Positions 24,478-33,800 of a DNA stretch of 64,000 nucleotides are shown piece after piece. The DNA comes from Streptomyces rapamycinicus NRRL 5491 (GTDB lineage Bacteria; Actinomycetota; Actinomycetes; Streptomycetales; Streptomycetaceae). A program made the position numbers and the translations under genes. The notes under the pieces are model-generated. The model saw only the letters and a program-made list of their open reading frames with translations. It did not search any database and had not been told where the DNA came from. The first letter of the stretch is position 1; every line of letters starts with the position of its first letter. Location of the stretch: positions 3,410,001 to 3,474,000 of the forward strand of contig NZ_CP085193.1 of assembly GCF_024298965.1 (NCBI RefSeq). Direction: 5' to 3'.

Positions 24478-26415
24478 ATGCGGCTGCGCGCACTGCTGGA
24501 GAACGACACCCTGGGGCTGCGTCTGCTCGGCGGCGAGGACGAGCTCGACCGTACCGTGCGCGGCGTGATGACCACCGATCTGCGCGACCCCAGCCGCTAT
24601 CTCTCGGGGGGCGAGCTGGTGCTGACCGGGCTCGCCTGGTGGCATGAGCCGGAGGACTCCGAGCGGTTCGTCCGCATCCTCGCGGCGGCCGGAGTGGCGG
24701 GTCTCGCGGCGGGCGAGGCGGAGCTGGGAGCCGTGCCCGAGGATCTGGTGCTGGCCTGTGGCCGCCATCGGCTGCCGCTGTTCTCCGTGGTCGAGGCCGT
24801 CGCGTTCGCCACGATCACCGAGCATGTGGTGCGCCGGGTCTCCGGTGAGCGGGCCGGGGATCTGGCCGCGGTCGTGGACCGGCACCGCCGGATGATGACG
24901 TCCGGGCCCGCGGGCGGCGGCCCCGAGGTCGTCCTGGACCTGCTCCGCTCCGACCTGGACCTGACCGCGTGGGTGCTCTCCCCCACCGGCCGCCGGATCG
25001 CGGGCCCGACCGCCGCCGGAGCCGCCGCGGAACCGCCCGCCGCGGTCCGCGCCCAGCTGGCGGGCGAGCAACTGGCCGCCCGCCGCGACGGGCGGCGCGG
25101 CCCGCACCGGCTGACCGCCGCCGACGGCATGACGTACTCCCTCTTCCCCATCCGCAGCGGTGACCCCGGCGACGACGTGCGCGAGACCGTGCTGTCCGAC
25201 TGGGTGCTGGTGGTCGGCGCGGACGCCGACGAATGGCCGGAGGGGCGGCTGGATCTGCTCGACGGGGTCACCCAGCTGATCGCGGTCGAGCGCGACCGGC
25301 GGAACGCCTCCCGCACGGTGCGGCGCAGGCTCGCCCAGGAGGTGCTGGAGCTGGTCCAGTCGGGCGCGCCGCCCGCCGAGATCGCGGCCCGGCTGCGGGT
25401 GGCCGCCCCGGTGCTGCTGCCGGGCCTCGGCACGGCGCCGCACTGGCAGGTGGTGGTGGCCCGGGTGGAGTGGGGCGTCACGGCGGAGCGGGAGTACGGC
25501 GCGGACGGCGGGACGCGGCTGGGCGACGCGGGGAAGGGCGCATACGGCGGGGCGCGGGGCGGCGGGGACGCCGGGGCGCAGCTGGGTGGCGCGCGGAAGG
25601 GCGCGGACGGCGGGGCGCGGAAGAGCTCCGCTGCCGGGGCGCGGGAGGGCGCCGTGCGAGGCGGCGCCGCATGGGACGGGAGCGCGCGGGACCGGGGCGC
25701 GCGGGAAGGCTCCGCGCCGGGCGGCAGGGGCGTCCCCGGCGGCGGCCAGGTGGCCCAGTCGCTGCTGGAGGAGATCCTGGTCGACCCGTACGCGACCGGG
25801 CCGGAGCCCTCGGACCGGATCGCCGTGGCGCACACCGGCGACGAGGCGGTGGCGCTCGTCCCCCTCCCGGCGCTCGTAGGCGGCCCGTCGGACGGCGCCA
25901 CGGACCGCCCGGAGACGGCGGAGGCGCAGGCCGACGAGCTGCTCGCCACCGTCCGGGAGCCGCTCTCCCGGGGCCTGGACGGCGACGGCCGGCTGACCCT
26001 CGGCGTCAGCGCCGCCGTGCACTCCGCCGACGGGCTGCGCGGCGCCCTGGAGGAGGCCCGGCACGCCCGGCGCGTGGCCGCCGCGCGCCCCGGGCGGGTG
26101 TGCGCGGCCGGGCATCAGGAGCTGGCCTCGCACGTACTGCTGCTCCCCTTCGTCCCGGACGATGTGCGGCGCGCCTTCACCGCCCGGCTGCTGGATCCGC
26201 TGCGCGAGTACGACCGGCGCCACCGGGCCGAGCTGATCCCGACCCTGGAGGCGTTCCTGGACTGCGACGGCTCCTGGACGCGCTGCGCCGCCCGGCTCCA
26301 TCTGCACGTCAACACGCTGCGCTACCGGGTCGGCCGGATCGAGCAGCTGACCGGGCGCGAGCTGTCGCGCCTGGAGGACAAGCTGGACTTCTTCCTCGCG
26401 CTGCGCATGAGCTGA
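24478..26415 (+). CDS. PucR-family purine catabolism regulator
   Basis: The 645-residue protein has the N-terminal PucR sensor domain (about residues 5-125: LRALLENDTLGLRLLGGEDELDR and GVMTTDLRDPSRYLSGGELVL). A central GGDEF-like/CdaR region follows, then a C-terminal helix-turn-helix (about 580-640: TLEAFLDCDGSWTRCAARLHLHVNTLRYRVGRIEQLTG, the HTH_30 pattern). It is divergent from xanthine dehydrogenase and is the likely activator or repressor of purine use. A Gly/Ala/Arg-rich insert of about 85 residues (nt 25495-25745) interrupts the central region. It contains imperfect GARKGADGGAR units and is probably disordered. The ATG is clear and the ribosome binding site weak. Confidence 0.9.
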   Translation: MRLRALLENDTLGLRLLGGEDELDRTVRGVMTTDLRDPSRYLSGGELVLTGLAWWHEPEDSERFVRILAAAGVAGLAAGEAELGAVPEDLVLACGRHRLPLFSVVEAVAFATITEHVVRRVSGERAGDLAAVVDRHRRMMTSGPAGGGPEVVLDLLRSDLDLTAWVLSPTGRRIAGPTAAGAAAEPPAAVRAQLAGEQLAARRDGRRGPHRLTAADGMTYSLFPIRSGDPGDDVRETVLSDWVLVVGADADEWPEGRLDLLDGVTQLIAVERDRRNASRTVRRRLAQEVLELVQSGAPPAEIAARLRVAAPVLLPGLGTAPHWQVVVARVEWGVTAEREYGADGGTRLGDAGKGAYGGARGGGDAGAQLGGARKGADGGARKSSAAGAREGAVRGGAAWDGSARDRGAREGSAPGGRGVPGGGQVAQSLLEEILVDPYATGPEPSDRIAVAHTGDEAVALVPLPALVGGPSDGATDRPETAEAQADELLATVREPLSRGLDGDGRLTLGVSAAVHSADGLRGALEEARHARRVAAARPGRVCAAGHQELASHVLLLPFVPDDVRRAFTARLLDPLREYDRRHRAELIPTLEAFLDCDGSWTRCAARLHLHVNTLRYRVGRIEQLTGRELSRLEDKLDFFLALRMS

Positions 26416-26433
26416 CGCGGCCCCGGGGGCGCC

Positions 26434-26553
26434 TGCGAAGGCACTCGCGGAGGACTCTGCGAAGGCGCCCGCGGAAGCGTCTGCGAAGGCGCCCGCGGAA
26501 GCGTCTGCGAAGGCGCCCGCGGAAGCGTCTGCGAAGGCGCCCGCGGAGGCGCC
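26434..26553. repeat. Five tandem 24-bp repeats after the PucR-type gene
   Basis: A unit beginning TGCGAAGGCGCCCGCGGAAG and ending CGTC occurs three times exactly (26458-26481, 26482-26505, 26506-26529). It is flanked by a diverged first copy (26434-26457) and a copy with a changed end (26530-26553). The array begins 18 bp after the stop codon. The unit length equals eight codons, so the array is open in several frames, but no start or conserved product supports coding. Confidence 0.9.
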
Positions 26554-26699
26554 CGGAGCGCGCCTCCGTGCCCCACCGCGACATCACCCTTGCCAGGGGT
26601 TTGTGAATTCATTCACACCAACCTCTTGGCCGGGCGCGCGCATTCGTGCTGAGATTCGCCCACGGCTTCCGGCTCGATGGCGCGCTTGGGGAGGGCAAT

Positions 26700-27527
26700 G
26701 TGGCGGACACCGCCATGTCACCACCTGGATCGTCAGGTTCCCATTCCGAGGTAAGAACGGGGCGCGGGCTCGACCCGCTCGTGGACGACCCACTCGACAC
26801 GGCGGTATGGCGGCTGCGCTCGCGCGGCTGCTGGAAGGACGCCGCCGAGCTGCTCACCCCACGGGCGGCGGACGACGCCTCGGCCGCGCTCAAGCGCAGC
26901 GTCGTCCTCACCGAACGGTGCATGTACACCTCCACCGGCTGGGACGCGGCCGAGGACGCCCTGCGGGCGGCGGAGGCGCTCGCGCTCACCGACACCGAGC
27001 GCGGCGCGACCGCGTGCGAGCGCGGCTATCTGGCGTACGCGTCCACGCTGCTCGGGGTGCGGGACCGGGCCGACGAGGCGCGGACCGCGCTCGGCCGCGC
27101 CGCCGCGCTGCTCTCACCGGGCTCCCCGATCCGGCCGCTGCTGGACTTCCGGCGCGGGCTGATCTCCCAGCACCTCGCCCACAACCCGACCGGCGCGCTG
27201 GCCGCCTTCCAGCGCGCCCACGCGGGCGCGGCGGCCCACGGCGACACCTTGCTGCGCTCGTTCACCTGGCGCCATCTGGCCGCCATGGCGGAGGCGGACG
27301 GCGATCTGCCCGACGCACGGCACGGCTTCGCGGAGTCGCTGCGGATCCGTGAGGAGCTGGGCTACCTGGTCGGCATCGCCCCGGCCCTGGCCGCCCTGGC
27401 CGACGTGGAACCCGACCCGGACGAGGCCGCCCGCCTGCGCACCGAGGCCGGCCGCCTGGTCCGTCTCCTGGGCGGCGTCCCCGTCTGGCTCGCGGAACAG
27501 CTGTCCACGGAGGAGACCGCCGACTGA
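26700..27527 (+). CDS. TPR-like repeat protein of unknown function
   Basis: The GTG at 26700 follows GGGGAGGG and gives 275 residues. The protein is almost wholly helical and Ala/Leu/Arg rich, with several 34-residue-like helical pairs such as AEDALRAAEALALTDTERGA, ADEARTALGRAAALLSPGSP and ALAAFQRAHAGAAAHGDTLL. This is a tetratricopeptide-type scaffold for protein contacts. There is no catalytic motif, signal peptide or DNA-binding domain. The family is found in actinobacteria without known function as far as I can tell. It is on the same strand as the PucR gene but 285 bp and a repeat array separate them, so an operon is unlikely. Confidence 0.65.
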   Translation: MADTAMSPPGSSGSHSEVRTGRGLDPLVDDPLDTAVWRLRSRGCWKDAAELLTPRAADDASAALKRSVVLTERCMYTSTGWDAAEDALRAAEALALTDTERGATACERGYLAYASTLLGVRDRADEARTALGRAAALLSPGSPIRPLLDFRRGLISQHLAHNPTGALAAFQRAHAGAAAHGDTLLRSFTWRHLAAMAEADGDLPDARHGFAESLRIREELGYLVGIAPALAALADVEPDPDEAARLRTEAGRLVRLLGGVPVWLAEQLSTEETAD

Positions 27528-27557
27528 CCCGGCCGGGGGTGTGGGACGTATCGATTT

Positions 27558-27588
27558 GCGGCTCCGCCGCGTGGCAAGGGCTTCGCCC
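27558..27588. terminator. Two adjacent GC hairpins after the TPR gene
   Basis: GCGGC-TCC-GCCGC (27558-27570) and GGGC-TTC-GCCC (about 27578-27588) form two small stems 30-60 bp downstream of the TPR gene stop. They may terminate transcription from that gene. Confidence 0.45.
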
Positions 27589-27760
27589 CTGGACCCCGGG
27601 GTCTGGGGCGGAGCCGCCCTGGACCCCGGGGTCTGGGGCGGAGCCCCACCTAACAGCCCCTCCAGGGGGCACCTCCCAGCGGTAGCTGGGGGAGTTTGAG
27701 GAGCGGGGTCTGGGGCGGAGCCCCAGTTTCGGGAAGGGGCGGGGCGGGGAAGAGCCCGCC
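27589..27760. repeat. Streptomyces-type intergenic repeat element
   Basis: A 30-bp unit starting CTGGACCCCGGGGTCTGGGG is duplicated at 27589-27618 and 27619-27648. The same GGGGTCTGGGGCGGAGCC core recurs near 27705-27722, after a CTCCAGGGGG...AGCGGTAGCTGGGGG stretch. This wording is familiar from many Streptomyces intergenic regions. It lies between convergent genes. The rest of 27761-27819 shows no gene. Confidence 0.7.
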
Positions 27761-27819
27761 GCAGGCGCCAAGACCCGCCGGACGCCCCCTACCAGCCCCC
27801 AGTCCCCGGCCCCCAGCCC

Positions 27820-28509
27820 TCAGACCGTCGGGGCGAAGTGGGCCCTGGTGAGGGATTCGACGGTGTCGAGGTCGCGGGCGGCCAGGGCGTCGAGGAGGGC
27901 CATGTGCTCCTTCGCGTCGGCGACGAGGTCGGCGGTGCGGGTGACGCGGCCGCAGGCCAGGGGCCACTGGGCGCGACGGTGCAGATCGTCGGTGACGATC
28001 ACGAGCTGCTGGTTTCCGGCCAAGCCGAGCACCGTCTGGTGGAAGGTGCGGTCCGACTCCAGGTAGGCGGCCCGGTCGCCCCTTACGGCGGCCGCCGCCG
28101 TCGCCTCGGCGAAGGGCCGCAGCCCGGCCCAGCGCTCGGGCGCGATCGCCTCCGCCAGGCTGAGCATCACCGGGACCTCCAGCAGTGCCCGCACCTCCGC
28201 GAGCTCGGCCAGCTCGCGCTCGCTGCGGCGGGCGACCCGGAAGCCCCGGTTGGGCACCACCTCGACGGCGCCCTCGCCCGCGAGCTGCTGCATGGCCTCC
28301 CGTACGGGGGTGGGAGAGACGCCGAAGCGCTCGGCGAGCACCGGCGCGGAGTACACCTCGCCCGGGGTCAGCTCGCCGCCGGCCAGCGCGTCCCGCAGGG
28401 CGTCCAGGATCTGGCCGCGCACCGAGTGCCGGCGCGGTGACCTGCGTGCCGCGGGCGCGCCACAGGAGGGCAGCGGCTCCATCGCCGCCTGTGCTTCGGA
28501 CTGCTCCAC
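27820..28509 (-). CDS. GntR-family regulator, FadR/FCD type
   Basis: The GTG at 28509 follows AGGAGG with 6-bp spacing and gives 229 residues. An N-terminal winged helix (about residues 28-95: VRGQILDALRDALAGGELTPG, then SAPVLAERFGVSPTPVREAMQQLAGEGAVEVVPNRG) is followed by an all-helical FCD ligand domain with the metal/ligand histidines seen in DRTFHQTVL and KEHMALLDAL. Such proteins usually repress catabolic genes in response to an organic acid. No obvious target lies beside it, so the ligand cannot be guessed. A small palindrome ATCG-AAA-CGAT at 28530-28540, just upstream of the ribosome binding site, may be an autoregulatory site. Confidence 0.88.
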   Translation of the reverse strand: MEQSEAQAAMEPLPSCGAPAARRSPRRHSVRGQILDALRDALAGGELTPGEVYSAPVLAERFGVSPTPVREAMQQLAGEGAVEVVPNRGFRVARRSERELAELAEVRALLEVPVMLSLAEAIAPERWAGLRPFAEATAAAAVRGDRAAYLESDRTFHQTVLGLAGNQQLVIVTDDLHRRAQWPLACGRVTRTADLVADAKEHMALLDALAARDLDTVESLTRAHFAPTV

Positions 28510-28856
28510 TCCGGTCCTCCTGACATTCCATCGAAACGATATGCGGAGGCCGCCCCCGGGCAAAGCCCGTAAACATCATTTAAGGTCGCAGTAACGTTGC
28601 GCCTCGTACACGGACCGTAGCTCAATCGGCAAGCCGATCGGTCGGATTACCCGCGATCGGGTTCCGTGAATAGAATCAAGCCGCTTGCACAGCGCGAGTG
28701 TTCGGATCGCATCGCACCTATTCGCGTGTCCCCCCGCCCACTTGGCGGCCTCTTGTCCCAAAACCGCTCGAGGCCCGGCAGGACTCCGCCAGGATGTCGC
28801 GCGCGGTAGGCCGTACTGCGGCCAGAACTTCATGGAAGCCAATCAAGGGGCACCGG
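28510..28856. other. Divergent intergenic region
   Basis: This 347-bp stretch separates the GntR gene from the DUF2637 gene. It has lower GC than its surroundings. It holds the ATCGAAACGAT palindrome (28530-28540), a TAGAAT -10-like box at 28671-28676, and a patch at about 28617-28630 resembling a tRNA D-arm that is not part of a valid tRNA. I see no gene in it. Confidence 0.5.
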
Positions 28857-30017
28857 ATGAGACTGACCGACATATCGCTGGTTCTGCCAGTCGTCGTGGC
28901 GCTCGCCGGCGTCGTGGGGGCGGCGGTTGTCCTCGCGCGCGGCCGACGGAAGAAGGACGAGAGCGTCATCACCGACTCCTGGGAGCGCAGCGAGGAACGT
29001 CGGCGCCGTAAGGAGGCCATCTACGGGATGGCCGCCTACATTCTGCTGTTCTGCTGCGCCGGGGTGGCCGCCGCGCTCTCCTTCCAGGGCCTGGTGGGCT
29101 TCGGGCGGGAGAACCTGGCGCTGACCAACGGCTGGGAGTACCTGGTGCCGTTCGGGCTCGACGGCGCGGCGATGTTCTGCTCGGTGCTGGCGGTGCGGGA
29201 GGCCAGCCACGGTGACGCCGCGCTCGGCTCGCGCATGCTGGTGTGGCTGTTCGCGGGCGCCGCGGCCTGGTTCAACTGGGTGCACGCGCCGCGCGGCATG
29301 GGCCACGCGGGCGCCCCGCAGTTCTTCGCGGGCATGTCGCTCTCGGCGGCGGTCCTCTTCGACCGGGCCCTGAAGCAGACCCGCCGGGCCGCGCTGCGCG
29401 AGCAGGGCCTGGTGCCCCGGCCGCTGCCGCAGATCCGCGTCGTCCGCTGGATACGCGCTCCGCGCGAGACCTTCGCCGCGTGGTCGCTGATGCTGCTCGA
29501 GGGCGTGCGGACGCTGGACGAGGCCGTCGAGGAGGTCCGCGAGGACCGGCGCGAGAAGGAGCAGAACCGCTCCCGCCGCCGCGACCAGGAGAAGCTGGAC
29601 CGGGCCCGGATCCGGGCGATCAACCGGCAGCACCGGATGTGGGGCCGCCGCGGCGGCCGTCAGGTGGAGGTCACCGCCGCCACCCCGCCGCCCGCGCAGC
29701 TCAGTTCGGAGCCTGCCATAGGCGAGAAGGTGCTGGAGACCGCCGGGGCCCCGGAGCAGGCCCAGCTGGGCGCCGCCTCCACCCGGCCCGCCCTGCGCTC
29801 CGCGGGCGGCGCCGAGTCCGCGACCGGCGACCTGGGCCATGAGCGGGACAAGGACCGCGACCGGGATTTCAGCTTCGGCTTCGGTGAGAAGGACAAGGGC
29901 GCCGAGGCCGACCGTTCCCACACCATCGACCTCACGGCCGAGGACGACACCCTCACCCTCCCGCGGCTGGACTCCCTCGAGGAGAAGCTGGCGCAGATCG
30001 AGCGCGCCTTCGGCTGA
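28857..30017 (+). CDS. DUF2637 membrane protein
   Basis: The ATG at 28857 follows AAGGGG and gives 386 residues. A first membrane helix (about residues 5-28) is followed by a charged loop. Four further helices are typical of DUF2637/Spd-like proteins: YGMAAYILLFCCAGVAAALS, YLVPFGLDGAAMFCSVLAV, MLVWLFAGAAAWFNWVHAP and FFAGMSLSAAVLFDRAL. The C-terminal 200 residues are cytoplasmic and charged, with REDRREKEQNRSRRRDQEK and an acidic tail. Related proteins occur on Streptomyces conjugative plasmids as spread proteins and also on chromosomes, where the role is unclear. No other plasmid gene is present here, so an integrated element is not supported. Confidence 0.78.
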   Translation: MRLTDISLVLPVVVALAGVVGAAVVLARGRRKKDESVITDSWERSEERRRRKEAIYGMAAYILLFCCAGVAAALSFQGLVGFGRENLALTNGWEYLVPFGLDGAAMFCSVLAVREASHGDAALGSRMLVWLFAGAAAWFNWVHAPRGMGHAGAPQFFAGMSLSAAVLFDRALKQTRRAALREQGLVPRPLPQIRVVRWIRAPRETFAAWSLMLLEGVRTLDEAVEEVREDRREKEQNRSRRRDQEKLDRARIRAINRQHRMWGRRGGRQVEVTAATPPPAQLSSEPAIGEKVLETAGAPEQAQLGAASTRPALRSAGGAESATGDLGHERDKDRDRDFSFGFGEKDKGAEADRSHTIDLTAEDDTLTLPRLDSLEEKLAQIERAFG

Positions 30018-30100
30018 GCGGGGCTGAGGCGGCGGCCGGGGCGGGGGCACGGATCCCCGCCCGCCGCCCGGCGGGTCCGTACCGCGCAGGGCGCCGACGC

Positions 30101-30160
30101 GCCACGACGTCAGGCACCGGCACATGCCACACGTCAGGCACCGGCACACGCCACACGTCG
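30101..30160. repeat. Short tandem repeat between convergent genes
   Basis: An approximately 24-bp unit containing ACGTCAGGCACCGGCACA is present twice (30101-30125, 30126-30149) with a partial third copy to about 30160. It lies between the DUF2637 gene and the opposing ATPase gene. The remainder of 30018-30207 holds no gene. Confidence 0.65.
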
Positions 30161-30207
30161 TGCGCCGACGCGTCACAACGTCCGCGCCACGCGTCGATGG
30201 AACGCGG

Positions 30208-30720
30208 CTACGGAACGCCCTCGGCTTCGAGTTCGAACCACAGGACCTTGCCCACCCCGTGCGCCCGCACGCCCCAGGCGTCCGCGAGCGTATGCACCAG
30301 CAGCAGTCCGCGCCCGGATGTGCTGTCCTCGGCGGGCCGGTCGCGCAGCGTCGGGTGCCGGGACACGAAGTCCCGCACCTCCACCCGTAATCGCCCGGTG
30401 ACGCGCGCGCCCGGCCCGTCCCCCATCGAGGCCGTGACCTGCGCACCACGGTCGGTGTGCACCAGCGCGTTGGTCACCAGCTCGCTGGTGATCAGCTCGG
30501 CCAGATCGGCCCGGCCGGGCCCGCCCCAGTGCCGCAGCATCTCGCGCAGCTCCGCGCGGACCCGCGCCACCGCCGCGAGATCGTCGTGCGCCAATCGCTT
30601 GGTCAGGACCGGGCCACGTTCCACCGGAACACCCTCCGGAACGGCCTCCGCAGCCTTCGGCCCCGCATTCGGCCGACCGCCCCCTTGCCCCCGGCCCGGC
30701 CGTACAGGCTGACGCTTCAT
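30208..30720 (-). CDS. HATPase domain protein, anti-sigma (RsbW/SpoIIAB-like) type
   Basis: With the ATG at 30720 the protein has about 170 residues and consists of one GHKL ATPase domain. The N box ELITSELVTNALVHT carries the Mg2+-binding asparagine, VRDFVSRHPTLRD the DxxG-like box, and STSGRGLLLVHTLADAWG the G-rich lid. Stand-alone Streptomyces proteins of this type act as serine kinases of anti-sigma antagonists, or have unknown partners. No sigma factor or antagonist gene is adjacent. An alternative ATG at 30792 would add 24 basic residues, and the choice is uncertain because neither has an ideal ribosome binding site. Confidence 0.82.
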   Translation of the reverse strand: MKRQPVRPGRGQGGGRPNAGPKAAEAVPEGVPVERGPVLTKRLAHDDLAAVARVRAELREMLRHWGGPGRADLAELITSELVTNALVHTDRGAQVTASMGDGPGARVTGRLRVEVRDFVSRHPTLRDRPAEDSTSGRGLLLVHTLADAWGVRAHGVGKVLWFELEAEGVP

Positions 30721-30877
30721 CCTCCCCCGCCCCGGCCGCCCCCTGACGGCGGCCAGCGTCGAATGTCGTCGAACACGCTCACGGAAATGCATGCCCGCGT
30801 GTTGCCCCCCACACACCGAGGGAACTGTTGGGAGTGATCCGCTGAGTGATCCCCCGAGCTCGAGCCGAGGAGCCGTG

Positions 30878-33800
30878 ATGCACGACGACCGACCACTGGT
30901 GGAGGGGCGCCTGGACCGCGCGCTGCGCCAGTTCATCAGGCCCGCCCAGTACCCGGCCCGGGTGCCGCTCACCCTCTCCGCGTGGCGCACCCCCGGTGAG
31001 CCGGTGCCGGTCGCGGAGGCGCTGGCGGGCACCTACGAGCCGTTCACCACCGGCACGGACTGGGGCAGTCCGTGGTCCACCTGGTGGTTCCGGCTGGAGG
31101 GCGCGGTGCCCGAGGGCTGGGCCGGGCGGCGGGTGGAGGCCGTCATCGACCCGGGCTTCACCGACGACGCCCCGGGGTTCCAGGCCGAGGGGCTGGTGTA
31201 CGACGCGGAGGGCGTGCCGATCAAGGGCATCCATCCGCGCAACCGCCACATCCCCGTAGCCGCCCCCGCGGCCGGTGGCGAGCCCGTACGGCTGCTGCTG
31301 GAGGCCGCCGCCAACCCGTCCGTACTGCGCGACGGCTTCGTTCCGACCCGGCTCGGCGATGTGCTGACCGCCGGGGACGAGCCGCTGTACCGTTTCGCCT
31401 CGGCCGAGCTGGCCGTCCTCGACGAAACCGTCTGGCATCTGGTCCTGGACATCGAGGTGCTCTCGGAGCTGATGCACGAGCTGCCGGAGGACCGGCCGCG
31501 CCGCCATGAGATCCTGCGCGCCCTGGAGAACGCGCTGGACGCGCTCGACCTCCATGACGTCCCCGGCACCGCGGCCGCCGCCCGCGCCGAGCTGACCGAC
31601 GCGCTCGGTCGTCCCGCGCACTCCAGCGCGCACCGGGTCTCGGCGGCCGGACACGCCCATATCGACTCGGCGTGGCTGTGGCCGCTGCGCGAGACGGTGC
31701 GCAAGGCGTCCCGCACCTTCGCCAATGTCACCGCGCTCGCGGGCGAGTACCCGGAGCTGGTCTTCGCCTGCTCACAGGCGCAGCAGTACGCCTGGGTCAA
31801 GGAGCACCAGCCGCATATCTGGGAGCGGATCAAGAAGGCGGTGGCGGACGGCAACTGGGCGCCGGTGGGCTCGATGTGGGTCGAGTCGGACGCCAATATG
31901 CCCGGCGGTGAGGCGCTGGCCCGGCAGATCGTGCACGGCAAGCGGTTCTTCCTGGAGGAGCTGGGGGTGGACACCGAGGAGATCTGGCTGCCGGACTCCT
32001 TCGGCTACACGGCCGCCTTCCCGCAGCTCGCCAAGTTGGCGGGGGTGCGGTGGTTCCTCACCCAGAAGCTGTCGTGGAACCAGGCCAACAAGATGCCGCA
32101 CCACACCTTCTGGTGGGAGGGCATCGACGGCACCCGGGTCTTCACCCACTTCCCGCCGGTGGACACCTACAACGCCCGGTTCAGCGCCGCCGAACTCGCC
32201 CACGCCGAGAAGAACTTCGCCGACAAGGGGCTGGCCACGCGCTCGCTGGTGCCCTTCGGCTACGGCGACGGCGGTGGCGGCCCGACCCGCGAGATGCTGG
32301 AGAAGGCGCGCCGGCTCGGCTCCCTGGAGGGCTCGCCGACCGTCGAGATCCAGCCACCTTCGGCGTTCTTCACCGAGGCCGAGCGGGAGTACGGGGCCAA
32401 GGCGCCGGTGTGGTCGGGCGAACTGTATCTGGAGCTGCACCGGGCCACGTACACCACCCAGGCCAAGACCAAGCAGGGCAACCGGCGCGGCGAGCATCTG
32501 CTGCGGGAGGCCGAGCTGTGGGCCACGGCCGCCGCGCTGCACACGCCCGGCTACGCCTATCCGTACGACGAGCTGGACCGGATCTGGAAAACGGTGCTGC
32601 TGCACCAGTTCCACGACATCCTGCCCGGCTCGTCGATCGCCTGGGTGCACCGCGAGGCGCGGGACACCTACGAGATGGTGTTCGCCGAGCTGGAGGAGAT
32701 CATCGCGGGGGCGGTGGCCGCGCTGGGCGGCGACGGGCCCGCCGTGCTCAACGCCTCGCCGTACGAGCGCGAGGAGATCGCCGTCCTGGACGCGCGGACG
32801 GCGGCCGCCCTGCCGTCCGGGGCCCCGGTCCAGCCGCTGGGCGAGGGCCGTACGGCGGTCGCGGTGCGGGTCGCCGGGCTGGGCGCGGCACCCCTGGGGA
32901 CCGCCCCGCAGGCACCCGCCGCCGCCAGCGGCGCACCCCATGGGGCACCGCCGGTGACCGCCCTGAGCGACGGCCAGACCATCGTCCTGGACAACGACCG
33001 GCTGCGGGTGACCATCGACGCCGAGGGGCTGCTCACCTCGGTGCTGGACCTGGACGCGAGCCGTGAGGTGCTGGCCCCCGGCGCCCGCGGCAACCTCCTC
33101 CAGCTCCACCCCGACCACCCCAACCACTGGGACGCCTGGGACATCGACCGGCACTACCTCCGCAGCCACACCGATCTGACCGACGCCGAATCCGTGGAGC
33201 TGATCGAGTCCGGTCCGCTGCGCGCCACGGTCCGGGTCATACGGTCCTTCGGCGCCTCCCGCATCACCCAGGAGCTGACGCTGGCCGCGGGCAACCGCCG
33301 CCTCGACATCGCCACGGAGGTGGACTGGCAGGAGTCGGAGAAGGTCCTCAAGGCGGCGTTCCCGCTGGACATCCACGCCAAGGTGTCCACCTCGGAGATC
33401 CAGTTCGGCCATGTGGACCGCGCCACCCACACCAACACCAGCTGGGACGCTGCCCGGTTCGAGATCTGCGCCCACCGCTGGCTGCGGGTCGCCGAACCGG
33501 GGTACGGGGCGGCGGTGCTCAACGACTCCACGTACGGCCACGATGTGACCCGTACGGCGCACGACGGGGGCGCGGGCACGGACCCGGACACGGGCGGGGG
33601 CGCGGACACGGGCGGGGACGCGGGCGAGGTGCTGGGCACCACCGTGCGGCTGACCCTGCTGCGCGCCCCGCACAGCCCCGACCCGGAGACCGACCTGGGC
33701 GTCCACCGCTTCCGCTACGCCCTGCTGCCGGGCGCGGGCGTCGCCGAGGCGGTCGCGGAGGGGCTCGCCCTCAACCTGCCGCTGCGCACCCTCCCCGCCG

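Noticed and set aside
26434..26553. Tandem repeats as a CRISPR array
   Set aside because: The units abut with no unique spacers, and no cas genes are present.
28611..28680. tRNA-like stretch with TAGCTCAATCGGC
   Set aside because: It resembles a tRNA D-arm, but there is no matching T-loop GGTTCNANNCC, no anticodon stem and no pairing acceptor arms.
28857..30017. DUF2637 protein as evidence of an integrated conjugative plasmid
   Set aside because: No Tra/FtsK protein, replication protein, integrase, tRNA or attachment repeats are seen nearby.
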